A DNA stretch of 64,000 nt, taken from the NCBI RefSeq assembly GCF_022458745.1, contig NZ_JAJJJF010000001.1:124001-188000 (forward strand). Reading direction: 5' to 3'. Origin of the DNA: Bacillus piscicola (lineage in GTDB: Bacteria; Bacillota; Bacilli; Bacillales; Marinococcaceae). The notes under the pieces are model-generated. The model was not told where the DNA came from, did no database searches, and saw only the letters and a program-made list of their open reading frames with translations. The translations under genes were made by a program, and so were the position numbers. Numbering within the stretch: the first letter of the stretch is position 1; every line of letters begins with the position of its first letter. Below are positions 16,290 to 24,750 of the stretch, piece after piece.

Positions 16290-17360
16290 ATGAAGGCAGA
16301 AATAAGACGCCGATGGCTCGGGATAACGATGTTCCTTGCTGTTATTCTAGTAATCACCGGCTGTTCAAGCTCAACAAATGAGGAAACAGGCGGAGACAAC
16401 AATGCAGACGCGGGGGGGAGCTATTCTTATGATTTTTCACATATGTTTCCGCCTAACCACGTCATGGAAACAAAAGTGGTACAGACTTTTATTGACAAAG
16501 CCGATAAAGCTACGGATGGACAAGTGCAAGTGACCTCCTACCCGGGTTCTCAGTTAGCAGAGCCGGACGGCCAGTACGAAGCAGCGGCAACCGGCGTTGT
16601 CGATATGGCTTTTAGTGTTCACAGCTATACACCGGGACAGTTTCCGTTGACCTCCGTCATGGAAATGCCTTTTCTAGCAGAAAGTGCGAATGAAGGTGCT
16701 GAGGTTTTATTGAAATTGTATGATGAATTTCCAGAAATACAAGAAGAACACGCAGATACAGAGGTACTTTGGCTTGGAACAACTGAACCTGGCCAAATCT
16801 TCACAGCAGGCAAACCGGTAAAAAGTATAGAAGATTTAAAAGGAATGAGAATTCGATCTCCCTCTCCAGAAGTGAATAAATGGCTGAAAGAAATGGGGGC
16901 TACTCCTGTTTCTATGCCGTTAACAGAAGCATATGAAGCGATTCAAAAAGGGGTCGTTGACGGCACAGTCGGACCGTACCACACGTTGCTTGACCAGAGC
17001 CTTGTAGATGTTATTGATTACGTAACGGTCGGCGATTTTTACATGAGCACCTTCTTCTCGGTTATGAATAAAGACAGCTGGGAGTCAATAGATGAAGACA
17101 CCAAGGCCTCCCTTTCGGAAATAAAAGGGGAAGAAATGACGATGTATTTGGCTGATGTGATGGATACGCGAAAAGAAGAAGCTATAGAGGCATCTGAAGA
17201 ACAAGGAATCGAGTTCTATCAGCTTAGCGATAAAGAACTCGAAGAATGGCGGGCCAACATGCAGCCAGCAATTGACGAGTGGATCCAAGACAAAGAAGAC
17301 AAAGGACTTCCAGGGAAGGAAATCTATGAAAGAGCCGTGGAAATTGCTTCACAAGAATAA
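16290..17360 (+). CDS. TRAP transporter solute-binding lipoprotein (DctP family)
   Basis: A 356-residue exported protein. Signal peptide with lipobox LVITGC (Cys at about residue 25), then a Ser/Thr/Asp linker and the DctP fold: FSHMFPPNHVMETKVVQTFIDKADKATDGQV, PGSQLAEPD, and the ligand-region KGMRIRSPSPEVNKWLKEMGATPVSMPLTEAYEAIQKGVVDG, with Arg in the carboxylate-binding position. It should capture an organic acid for a TRAP permease, yet neither dctQ nor dctM is adjacent; a terminator follows, so the membrane partners must lie elsewhere. Start ATG is behind AAGGGGGAG. Confidence 0.93.
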   Translation: MKAEIRRRWLGITMFLAVILVITGCSSSTNEETGGDNNADAGGSYSYDFSHMFPPNHVMETKVVQTFIDKADKATDGQVQVTSYPGSQLAEPDGQYEAAATGVVDMAFSVHSYTPGQFPLTSVMEMPFLAESANEGAEVLLKLYDEFPEIQEEHADTEVLWLGTTEPGQIFTAGKPVKSIEDLKGMRIRSPSPEVNKWLKEMGATPVSMPLTEAYEAIQKGVVDGTVGPYHTLLDQSLVDVIDYVTVGDFYMSTFFSVMNKDSWESIDEDTKASLSEIKGEEMTMYLADVMDTRKEEAIEASEEQGIEFYQLSDKELEEWRANMQPAIDEWIQDKEDKGLPGKEIYERAVEIASQE

Positions 17361-17415
17361 TTACCTATAAAGTTGGTCAACAAAAAAATTAACCGTTTGC
17401 CTTAAAGGTTCTACC

Positions 17416-17462
17416 GCCATCCTTGTCTTTTGATAAAAAGGATGGCAGGGGGCCTTTTTTTC
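17416..17462 (+). terminator. Terminator of the TRAP binding protein gene
   Basis: GCCATCCTT and AAGGATGGC arms, then GGGGGCC and seven T residues. Confidence 0.75.
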
Positions 17463-17549
17463 GTTTCCGACAGTTGTATACCGGGGAAAAAAGGAAAGAG
17501 CTTTTTTAAAAAAATGCCAACAATCCTTAACAAGAACAACAAAGAGTTT

Positions 17550-17632
17550 CAAAGGACGTTTCATAAGACCGAAAAAGAGAGGACTGACTGGTTAAACTTG
17601 GTCTTATGAATGCTCCATAAGACCCCTGCTTC
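17550..17632 (+). repeat. Family B repeat, B2
   Basis: One complete unit (CATAAGACC ... GGTCTTATG, 17561-17610) and the start of a second (CATAAGACC at 17616). It lies in the gap between the TRAP gene and the dehydrogenase gene, where no other feature is visible. Confidence 0.8.
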
Positions 17633-17779
17633 ACGGTAGTCATTTTAATAGGTTGCCTAATTTGAATGCGCTCGCCTCTCCGGAAGCCTTCCGGAGAGAA
17701 TCGAGCTGCCGGTTTCATGTATAATGGAAAAACAGCGGTACAGGCCGCGGTGATTATTTTCGTAAACGAGGTGAGTGTC

Positions 17780-18649
17780 ATGGTAGTAGGTTTTGTTGGA
17801 ACCGGCGTGATGGGAAGCAGTATGGCGCGCCGGCTGTTGAAGGCGGGTTACGGTGTTCTCGTGTACACGCGGACAAAAGCAAAGGCGGAAGAGCTGCTCG
17901 CAGAAGGGGCCGAGTGGTGCGAAACGGTTGCCGAGCTGGCGCAAAAAGCAGATACGGTGATCACGATGGTCGGGTACCCGCGTGATGTCGAGGAAGTGTA
18001 TTTTAAGGAAAACGGGATTATCGAAAATGCCCGTCCCGGCACGTACTTAGTGGATATGACGACATCGAAGCCGGCGCTTGCGGCAGACATTTATGAGCGT
18101 GCCAAGGCAAAAGACCTTCATGCGCTGGATGCTCCTGTTTCCGGCGGAGACGTTGGGGCACGCGAAGGGAAATTGACGATCATGGTCGGTGGCGACGAAG
18201 AAAGTTTTCAGCACGTCCAGCCGATGTTCGAGGTGCTCGGTACGAATATCGTGCTGCAGGGCGAGGCAGGTGCCGGCCAGCACACGAAAATGTGCAACCA
18301 GATTACGATCGCTTCCGGTATGATGGGCGTGACCGAAGCCATTGTCTATGCACAAAAAGCGGGGCTTAATCCGGAAAAAGTGCTGAAGAGCATTGAGTCA
18401 GGTGCTGCCGGAAGCTGGTCGCTCAGCAACCTTGCGCCGCGCATGCTGAAGGGCGATTTTGCCCCTGGCTTTTACGTGAAGCATTTTATCAAAGACATGA
18501 CGATCGCGCTTGAAGCCGCGGAAGAAATGGGCTTGATGACGCCGGCGCTCGAGCTTTCCAAATCCCTGTACGATAAACTCGCAGCGGAAGGCGAAGAAAA
18601 CAGCGGCACCCAGGCGCTTATTAAGCTGTACCAAAAAGAAAACGAATAA
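17780..18649 (+). CDS. Beta-hydroxyacid dehydrogenase (3-hydroxyisobutyrate dehydrogenase family)
   Basis: A 289-residue NAD(P)-dependent enzyme. The Rossmann motif VGFVGTGVMGSSMARRLLKAGY opens the protein, LDAPVSGGDVGAREGKLTIMVGG is the substrate-binding signature, and GAGQHTKMCNQ holds the catalytic Lys (about residue 170). The C-terminal helical domain includes the conserved KDM (FIKDMTIALEAAEEMG). ATG 17780 has AGGTGA eight bases before it; the longer frame from 17666 overlaps a region without a ribosome site. The family reduces or oxidises 3-hydroxyisobutyrate, tartronate semialdehyde, glyoxylate or similar. The specific substrate is not evident. Its GC content looks higher than that of the preceding genes. 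Confidence 0.92.
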   Translation: MVVGFVGTGVMGSSMARRLLKAGYGVLVYTRTKAKAEELLAEGAEWCETVAELAQKADTVITMVGYPRDVEEVYFKENGIIENARPGTYLVDMTTSKPALAADIYERAKAKDLHALDAPVSGGDVGAREGKLTIMVGGDEESFQHVQPMFEVLGTNIVLQGEAGAGQHTKMCNQITIASGMMGVTEAIVYAQKAGLNPEKVLKSIESGAAGSWSLSNLAPRMLKGDFAPGFYVKHFIKDMTIALEAAEEMGLMTPALELSKSLYDKLAAEGEENSGTQALIKLYQKENE

Positions 18650-18654
18650 GACGC

Positions 18655-18930
18655 GCATGCCCACTGGTTGCATAAGACCAAACTAGAGAGAAATTGTTGC
18701 GAAATCGGTCTTATGGAGTGTTCCTAAGACCAAAACTGGGGAGCGCATCAGCAAAAGTGGTCTTATGAGCCGTTCCTAAGACCAAAACTGGGGAGTGCAT
18801 CAGCAAAAGTGGTCTTATGAGCCGTTCACAAGACCAAAATCGGTGGGCCGACCTGCAAAATCGGTCTTATGGGCCGTTCATAAGACCAAAACCGGGGAGA
18901 ATCTCCGTCCATTTGGTCTTATGATTTAGC
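18655..18930 (+). repeat. Family B 52-bp repeat array, B3
   Basis: Five units. Corresponding bases (the start of each TAAGACC/CAAGACC) fall at 18725, 18777 and 18829, exactly 52 apart. Each unit has left arm AAGACCAAAA, a GGGGAG-type centre, and right arm GGTCTTATG. No gene lies in the gap 18650-18992. Confidence 0.9.
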
Positions 18931-18992
18931 GGGAGCGGCAATGAACGACACAACCGGGGCTTCTGTGCTCCGGTTGTTTCGTTTGCCAGCTT

Positions 18993-19595
18993 TTATTGCA
19001 AGTGCTCGGGGTCGGGCGGGTCAGGTCTTCGAATGGTTTCAAAAAAGATGTCGTCATCTGCGGAGCGATGGGGATCGGGGTACGTGAGTTTGCCATTTTG
19101 GATGAGTTCGATAAGGGTTTGGATATCTTCCTTGGTCGCCGGCTGCTTTCCTTTTTTCAAGGTGTATCCTAATTGTCCGTTGGATTCAATGGTGGCGTAT
19201 TGCACGTCTTGGATCGAGGAGATGCCGGCCTTGCGCAATCTCTCCTCTAACTTATCAACTGTTAAGCGTAATTTCTTTAAATTTTTTTCGAGTAAGGTGC
19301 CGTTTTCAATCACCATTACCGCTTTCCCCGTGATGACAGTCTCCGCTTTATCCAGCTTTACCTGGAGATATTCCGTTACCAGCAGAGACAAAATTAATAG
19401 CAAGGCTACTCCGAATGTGGGCCAGAGCCCATTTCCGGTTACGGGCTGGATCAACAAGGAACCGATCGCAATCATAATAATCGTTTGCGGGATTGTCATC
19501 TGCGAGATTGATTTTCGTCCGCTGATTCGGAGTAAAAGGGTGCCGACTGCAAAAATAAGAAGTGTCTGCCAAACTAATGTAAAGCTCATCTTCAT
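18993..19595 (-). CDS. DUF421 membrane protein (YetF/YdfR-like)
   Basis: A 200-residue protein with three N-terminal membrane helices (LVWQTLLIFAVGTLLL, IPQTIIMIAIGSLLI, WPTFGVALLLILSLL) and the conserved RISGRKSISQMT motif between the first two. The cytoplasmic part carries AVMVIENGTLLEKNLKKLRLTVDKLEERLRKAGI, the DUF421 core with the L-x-E-E-L-x-x-x-LR pattern. Homologues occur in several copies in Bacillus and act in spore or membrane physiology without a defined reaction. It reads on the minus strand, 57 bases downstream of the YugN-like gene, so the two may be cotranscribed. Confidence 0.9.
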   Translation of the reverse strand: MKMSFTLVWQTLLIFAVGTLLLRISGRKSISQMTIPQTIIMIAIGSLLIQPVTGNGLWPTFGVALLLILSLLVTEYLQVKLDKAETVITGKAVMVIENGTLLEKNLKKLRLTVDKLEERLRKAGISSIQDVQYATIESNGQLGYTLKKGKQPATKEDIQTLIELIQNGKLTYPDPHRSADDDIFFETIRRPDPPDPEHLQ

Positions 19596-19652
19596 TCTCC
19601 TTAAGCTGACATCTTGTATCTTTTATTTTTGGAGAGAAGTCCTCCGGTTATG

Positions 19653-20132
19653 CTAATCAGTTGAGGTCTCGGTTTGTTGGTTGTCTTCTTCTGTTTCTGT
19701 TTCTTCCTCGGTTTGCCGCTCGGGTATGTATTGCTCGATGACTTCTACGGCTTCGCGGCCGGCTTCTGCCCATTTTTCTTCTTTAATAATATTGCCATCT
19801 TTGTCGAGGGGCTCTTGGAATTGACTAAACCCGCTTGCGCTCGCTAGTGCATCACCACCCTCATCCAAACCGAGGTTCACGACATGTTTAATGACGTAAG
19901 GTGTCTGGAATTCGACGTAAGCGTTTCGGCTGTCTAGCTGTCCGTCGAGAACGTGGAACGGCACGCGTAAATAAATCGTCTCCCCGCCGTCGCGCTCCAA
20001 AATCGTATCGAAACAGCCGTTATCGTAATCCCAATTATCGCCTAATTCATAGTTTAAGCGGTCAAATATCTCCTGAGTTTGTCCAAAATAATGCTGCCTT
20101 CCTTCCAGGCTTGTGTTCTGCAGTTCTAACAC
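19653..20132 (-). CDS. YugN-like protein
   Basis: A 159-residue soluble acidic protein. The segments YELGDNWDYDNGCFDTILERDGGETIYLRVPFHVLDGQLDSR and PYVIKHVVNLGLDEG match the YugN family of Bacillus. The C-terminal 20 residues are an Glu/Thr-rich tail. Function unknown. It is preceded by GGAGGAATT on the minus strand and lies upstream of the DUF421 gene in the same direction. Confidence 0.82.
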   Translation of the reverse strand: MLELQNTSLEGRQHYFGQTQEIFDRLNYELGDNWDYDNGCFDTILERDGGETIYLRVPFHVLDGQLDSRNAYVEFQTPYVIKHVVNLGLDEGGDALASASGFSQFQEPLDKDGNIIKEEKWAEAGREAVEVIEQYIPERQTEEETETEEDNQQTETSTD

Positions 20133-20226
20133 GTAAATTCCTCCTCCGATTTTCTCATGTTGTCTATAGTTTTAACGAATTTCCCGATTACCATACACAA
20201 GCGAAAAAGCTAGTCCCCACCTGTTT

Positions 20227-21189
20227 TCACATTTCAAACGTAGTGCCGTCGATCCAGGTGATCCACGGAACATTTTTCAAATCGTTCACTAATTGAAAAA
20301 GCGCTTCATCTTTTTTCTTCGCTTCAATCATGCAGTCCAAGCGGTCGATGCTTCCTCTCACGTCTTGAAGAAAACGCACGAACGGCTCGGGCTCGATGTG
20401 ATCGTGGTGAGCCCGAAATTGTTTTTCACTTTTGGGACTGGAAATGTGCATTTTGAGCGGAAGCGGGGAGTCGGCCCACGTCGCGATAATGCGTTCCCAA
20501 CTTTCTTGCCAGCGGGGCTCTCGGTGGTTGGCGAGGTGATGGTGAAGGTCGAAAACGAGCGGGATTCCCAGTTTTTCGCATAGATACAAAGCATCCTCCG
20601 CGGTGAATGATTTATCGTCATTTTCGAGCATGATCATCTGTTGCAGGGCCTGCGGGACACGTCCCCAATTTTCAATAAATGTCTCCAGTGCTTGTTCTTT
20701 ATCGTGATAGGCGCCGCCGATATGCATGACCGCACGGTGTCTCGGGTTGAGGTTCATCGCCTTCAGCATCTTGTAATGGAGTTTGAGCGTGATGAGGGAG
20801 GCTTTCAGAACTTCCTCGCGCGGCGAATTAAGCAGAACGAAATGATCCGGGTGAAAATCGAGACGCATGTGATGCGCTTTGGCATATGCTCCAAGCGCTT
20901 CGAAATCAGCGGCAAGCGGCGGCATGTACTCCCAATCTGTCAGCTCCTCATGGTCGGCAAGCGGGATGAGCCGTGAACTTAATCGAAAAAAATGGATGTC
21001 ATGGGCGGCGTTATGCTGTAACAGCCGCAAACAGTTTTTAAGGTTCGACTGGGCAATTCGTTCTAATTTTCGTTTGGCGGCATCCCGATTGGGAATCTCC
21101 TTAAATCGTGTAAAGGTCATCGTTTGGGACGGCGACGCGTTTTTCACATGCACGCTCATCGCCACGTAGCCAAGCCTGACGATCGTCAC
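20227..21189 (-). CDS. uvsE: UV DNA damage endonuclease UvsE
   Basis: A 320-residue TIM-barrel endonuclease that nicks DNA on the 5' side of UV photoproducts, independent of UvrABC. Diagnostic segments are IVRLGYVAMSVH at the N-terminus, HDIHFFRLSSRLIPLADH, RLDFHPDHFVLLN, MHIGGAYHDKE, MLENDD, LVFDLHHHLAN and KMHISSPK; these supply the His, Glu and Asp ligands of the metal cluster. I start at GTG 21189 behind AAGGAGGGGG; the frame extends further but begins in a Lys/Asn-rich leader without such a site. It stands alone. Together with splB it points to strong UV exposure. Confidence 0.93.
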   Translation of the reverse strand: MTIVRLGYVAMSVHVKNASPSQTMTFTRFKEIPNRDAAKRKLERIAQSNLKNCLRLLQHNAAHDIHFFRLSSRLIPLADHEELTDWEYMPPLAADFEALGAYAKAHHMRLDFHPDHFVLLNSPREEVLKASLITLKLHYKMLKAMNLNPRHRAVMHIGGAYHDKEQALETFIENWGRVPQALQQMIMLENDDKSFTAEDALYLCEKLGIPLVFDLHHHLANHREPRWQESWERIIATWADSPLPLKMHISSPKSEKQFRAHHDHIEPEPFVRFLQDVRGSIDRLDCMIEAKKKDEALFQLVNDLKNVPWITWIDGTTFEM

Positions 21190-21337
21190 ACAACCCCCTC
21201 CTTTCTTTTTCTTAACATTCGTCCGAGTGCTGCCATTTATGCGACTTACGATTTCCCTGATGAGTTTTTTGAAAACCGTCTGCTCACCGCGAAAATTTGC
21301 TAAAATAGAAGAAAGCATAACGAAGGAGCGGATCGTG

Positions 21338-21595
21338 ATGAATTGGGAAAAAGTAAGACAAGCCTATCCGGACAGGTGGGTCGTGCTGGAGGCAAAGGCG
21401 GCGCACTCTGCGGAAGGGTACCGTGTGATCGATGAGGCTGAGGTTGTTGCTGTTTTGGAGGATGCGATGGAGGCGTTTCGTCGTCATGCCGCTCTGCAAA
21501 AACAAGAGCCGCGGCGCGAATTTTATTTTTTTCACACATCCCGGGAATGCCTCGATATTTATGAAAAAAAACGGGCAGGGTTGCAGAAAATATGA
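21338..21595 (+). CDS. 85-residue hypothetical protein coupled to a retropepsin-like protease
   Basis: Short alpha/beta protein beginning MNWEKVRQAYPDRWVVLEAKAAHS, with RVIDEAEVVAVLEDAMEAFRRHAAL as a central helix pair and EFYFFHTSRECLDIYEKKRAGL at the end. Its stop overlaps the next start by four bases (ATGA), so the pair is translationally coupled. I have seen this small ORF next to a retropepsin-like gene in other Bacillaceae but know no function. ATG 21338 lies after AAGGAGCGG; GTG 21335 is an alternative. Confidence 0.75.
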   Translation: MNWEKVRQAYPDRWVVLEAKAAHSAEGYRVIDEAEVVAVLEDAMEAFRRHAALQKQEPRREFYFFHTSRECLDIYEKKRAGLQKI

Positions 21596-21972
21596 TTTCA
21601 CTGACGGAGAAAAACGGGCTGCCTTTTATTGAGGCGACCGTGACGTTTCGCGGCGAGACGCTGGTTTTGCCGGAACTATTGGTGGACACAGGGTCAGCTG
21701 GCACGATTTTGAACGTCAACCATCTCGAGAAAATCGGGGTCAAACCGGAACCGGATGATGTAGTGGAAATGATCCACGGTGTTGGCGGCTTTGAGTTCGT
21801 CTATACGAAGCCGCTCGACCGCCTCGCGATTGGAAGCAACATCGGGGTCGATGATTTTGCTGTGGAATTAGGCGACATGGATTACGGGCTGATTCTGGAC
21901 GGCATCATCGGCTACGATTTTTTAAAAGAAATTGGCGCCATCCTTGATTTAGAACGGCTGGTACTACGCTGA
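21592..21972 (+). CDS. Retropepsin-like aspartic protease
   Basis: A 126-residue single-domain aspartic protease of clan AA. The catalytic triplet is in LLVDTGSAGTILN (Asp32 approx.), followed by a flap-like MIHGVGGFEF region and the second psi motif LDGIIGYDFLKEIGAILDL. A single lobe implies a homodimer active site, as in retroviral proteases and bacterial Ddi1-like enzymes. There is no signal peptide, so it acts in the cytoplasm. It is coupled to the 85-residue ORF upstream. The target is unknown. Confidence 0.85.
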   Translation: MISLTEKNGLPFIEATVTFRGETLVLPELLVDTGSAGTILNVNHLEKIGVKPEPDDVVEMIHGVGGFEFVYTKPLDRLAIGSNIGVDDFAVELGDMDYGLILDGIIGYDFLKEIGAILDLERLVLR

Positions 21973-22162
21973 GTTGCGGCCTTAGGAAATTGGGTGCGCT
22001 GCTTACGTGTTGTGCATGTAGGTGAATGATGGAAAAATGGAATCTTCACCTTCATTTTATCGATAGAAAGAGGATGAAAGAAGCGGTGAAAAAGTTGAAT
22101 TGTCAGCCCTCCCGTGGTTGTGGTACGTTCGTTTCAGAAGGATCAAGAGGGAGGGTCTACGG

Positions 22163-23536
22163 GTGAAAAAACGAATCATACCGGGAATCGCGGCGCTGCT
22201 GATGAGTGCAACGTTGGCCGCTTGCGGGAACGGAGAAGAGGAAGCGGCTTCTCAGGATGAAGCAACGGATGACACAGAAGCAGCCGAAGCAGATAAGGAA
22301 AAGGGCGAAACGGAAGGAGCGGATGATTTTGGCATTGCCGGAAGCATCGAAGAAATCATTGAGGAAAAACCGGGGAAATATGCCGGGAATGCCTACAACA
22401 AAGCGGTCATACATAGAGCGTTGGATGAGATGGATGTAGACGGTAAAGATAGCTTTGAATTGTACGGCAGTATTTTACCGCTTGTGAATGAAGCCGCGGC
22501 TTACAAAGAATTTTATGAGTTTGCCGAGAATTTTAACCCGCAAATGGAGTCGGCCATTTCGGATACGCCAGACGGGTTAAATCTTGGAGACGGCGAGGGC
22601 GGCACGAGTCCGGCGAACATCGTCATACTCTTAGACGCGAGCGGCAGCATGGCCCAAGTGATTGAGGGCCGGACGAAAATGGGGCTCGCAAAAGACGCGA
22701 TTAACGATTTCGTCGCCTCGATGCCGGAAGGAGCGAATGTCTCGCTGCGCGTGTACGGCCATGAAGGCAGCAGTGACGAAAAGGACAAAGACATTTCCTG
22801 CGCCAGCACGGAAGTTGTGTATGACTTAAAATCTTATGATGAAAAAGCATTCGATGAGGCGCTCGGCCAATTTGAACCGACCGGCTACACACCAATCGCA
22901 AAAGCCATCGAAGAAACGAAAAAAGATTTTGCCGATGCGCCGGACGCGAAGGATAACATGGTTTATGTAGTCAGTGACGGTGTTGAATCATGCGGCGGTG
23001 ACCCGGCCAAAGCGGCAAAGGAACTGCATGACTCCAACATCGAGGCGGTCGTGAACATTATCGGCTTTGACGTCGACAGCTCCGGACAAAAAGAACTGCT
23101 GAAGGTCGCGGAAGCAGGCGGCGGGAAATTCGAAACCGTTGATTCCGCCAAAGACTTCGAACGAGTCTGGGAACGCGAACGCGTCCGTTTGTTTAACCAA
23201 TGGAGCTCCTGGACCGCCGAAAACTGGAACAAAATCTCGAGAGAAAAAACGAAAAAACTAAATGAACTGTACGGCAAAGAATCAGACTTTATGAATTTAA
23301 CCTTCAGCGAAGAATCACGCCTGAAAAATGCTGTCCTGTATTTACGCAACAACGACCGCATTGACGGCGAGATAAGCCAGGAAGTACGCAGCATCATCAC
23401 CCAACGCCAAGACATTTTAGAAGAATACCGAGATAAATTCGACGAACTCGAGGAAACCGTCAAAGAAGAAGGCGACAAAATCAAAGACGCCATCGATGAA
23501 AAAGGCGACGACATGAAAGACAAATACGGACGATAA
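22163..23536 (+). CDS. VWA-domain lipoprotein
   Basis: A 457-residue lipoprotein: signal peptide with lipobox LAAC (Cys about 21), an acidic Glu/Asp-rich linker to residue 55, a middle helical part, then a von Willebrand A domain with MIDAS residues LDASGSM and later the Thr and Asp of GYTPIAKAI and VSDGVESCGGD. The last 120 residues are charged and helical, ending in a coiled coil (EETVKEEGDKIKDAIDEKGDD). It resembles YwmC/YwmD-type Bacillus lipoproteins. Divalent-metal-dependent binding at the cell surface is the likely role. Start GTG 22163 has AGGGAGGG upstream. Confidence 0.85.
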   Translation: MKKRIIPGIAALLMSATLAACGNGEEEAASQDEATDDTEAAEADKEKGETEGADDFGIAGSIEEIIEEKPGKYAGNAYNKAVIHRALDEMDVDGKDSFELYGSILPLVNEAAAYKEFYEFAENFNPQMESAISDTPDGLNLGDGEGGTSPANIVILLDASGSMAQVIEGRTKMGLAKDAINDFVASMPEGANVSLRVYGHEGSSDEKDKDISCASTEVVYDLKSYDEKAFDEALGQFEPTGYTPIAKAIEETKKDFADAPDAKDNMVYVVSDGVESCGGDPAKAAKELHDSNIEAVVNIIGFDVDSSGQKELLKVAEAGGGKFETVDSAKDFERVWERERVRLFNQWSSWTAENWNKISREKTKKLNELYGKESDFMNLTFSEESRLKNAVLYLRNNDRIDGEISQEVRSIITQRQDILEEYRDKFDELEETVKEEGDKIKDAIDEKGDDMKDKYGR

Positions 23537-23542
23537 TAGTTG

Positions 23543-23586
23543 GAAAAGCTTCAAGCAGGCCGAAATAGCCACGCTTGAAGCTTTTC
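23543..23586 (+). terminator. Terminator of the VWA lipoprotein gene
   Basis: GAAAAGCTTCAAGC and GCTTGAAGCTTTTC form a 14-bp stem. Confidence 0.85.
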
Positions 23587-23614
23587 TTATGAATAAAAAG
23601 AGAGGGACCGACGG

Positions 23615-24365
23615 ATTGTACCCGAAATAACGCCCCGACCCCCGTAGAAGCATCGTTTAGATGGGGAAGGGAGTCGTAAAAACGGAGGAATGCAGAAATA
23701 GCGACGTCCTAGGAGGTGTATGACGTTGCGAAATGAGAGGGAGCATGAAATAACGACGTCATAGGAGGCGTATGAAGTCGTGAAACCGGCCGAACGTGGA
23801 AATAACGACATCATAGGGCATGTATGCGGTCGCGAAACTGGCATCCCTCTGAAATAACAACATCAAAGCGCTCGAATGGGGTCGTGAAACCGGCCGAACG
23901 CGGAAATAGCGACGCATAGGAGGTGTATGACGTTGCGAAATGCGAGGGAACAGGAAATAGCGACGTCCTAGGAGACGTATGAAGTCGTGAAACTGGCGGA
24001 ATCTCGAAATAACGACATCATAGGGCATGTATGCGGTCGCGAAATTGGTGTCCCTCTGAAATAACAACACCAAAGCGCTCGAATGGGGTCGTGAAACCGG
24101 CCGGACGTGGAAATAACGACGTCATAGGGGGCGTATGAAGTCACGAAATGAGAGGGAGCATGAAATAACGACGTCCTAGGAGACGTATGAAGTCGTGAAA
24201 CTGGCGGAACCTCGAAATAGCGACATCATAGGGCATGTATGCGGTCGCGAAACTGGCATCCTTCTGAAATAACAACATCAAAGCGCTCGAATGGGGTCGT
24301 GAAACCGGCCGAACGCAGAAATAGCGACGTCATCGAGAGTGGATGACGTTGCGAAACGCGAGACT
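23615..24365 (+). repeat. Family A 52-bp repeat array, A1
   Basis: About 14 units with the pattern GAAATA-[A/G]CGAC-x-TCATAG-N7-GTATG-x-GTCG-x-GAAA plus a variable linker of about 14 bases. One unit was counted base by base as 52. A subset of units recurs in order (ending CCGGCCGAACG, TGGCATCC, GAGGGAGCA), giving a 4- to 5-unit super-repeat. The gap 23587-24420 has no gene; open frames on the minus strand are a by-product of the repeat. Confidence 0.9.
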
Positions 24366-24430
24366 TTACACCTTGACGTTGCGTGAATGTAAATCGTTTT
24401 TTGAAAAAAATCATCGTCGTTTTTTTCCAG

Positions 24431-24460
24431 TTCATAAAGCCACGCTGCGCGGGTACACTA
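24431..24460 (+). promoter_or_regulatory. Possible forespore-type promoter of splAB
   Basis: TTCATA (24431-24436) and TACACTA (24454-24460) are separated by 17 bases, loosely resembling sigma-G elements (consensus GHATR and CATNHTA). The match is poor and the proposal rests mainly on known forespore control of splAB in Bacillus. Confidence 0.3.
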
Positions 24461-24492
24461 CGGGGAGAAAATACAAGAAGGTCGGTGATCAC

Positions 24493-24750
24493 ATGATGAT
24501 GGATGGGTCTTTTATTCCGGGGGATGTGGTGTACGTTATTATTCGCAATCCGCATGCGCAGGATGTAGCGAATGTGCAGGAGGCGGCGGTGGTAACGAAT
24601 CCTGATAACCCGAGTGAGCTGGCGCTGTTTTTGTATGAAACGTATTATCCGCTTACCGATGAGGTGGCGGTGTACCAGACGGCGGACGCGGCAGAACAGG
24701 CGTATCAGGAGGCATTTGGCATGCCGGATACGGGGGACTATTATGGTTAA
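24493..24750 (+). CDS. splA: SplA, regulator of the spore photoproduct lyase operon
   Basis: An 85-residue protein from ATG 24493 (ATGs at 24496 and 24499 are also possible) that overlaps splB by eight bases. The stretch DGSFIPGDVVYVIIRNPHAQDVANVQEAAVV and the C-terminal helix EVAVYQTADAAEQAYQEAF match SplA, a TRAP-like small protein that limits splB expression in Bacillus subtilis. The longer frame upstream (from 24343) runs through repeat DNA and is rejected. Confidence 0.85.
   Translation: MMMDGSFIPGDVVYVIIRNPHAQDVANVQEAAVVTNPDNPSELALFLYETYYPLTDEVAVYQTADAAEQAYQEAFGMPDTGDYYG

Noticed and set aside
24343-24492. Longer N-terminus of SplA
   Set aside because: It begins inside the family A array; SplA proteins are about 80 residues long and start near ATG 24493.
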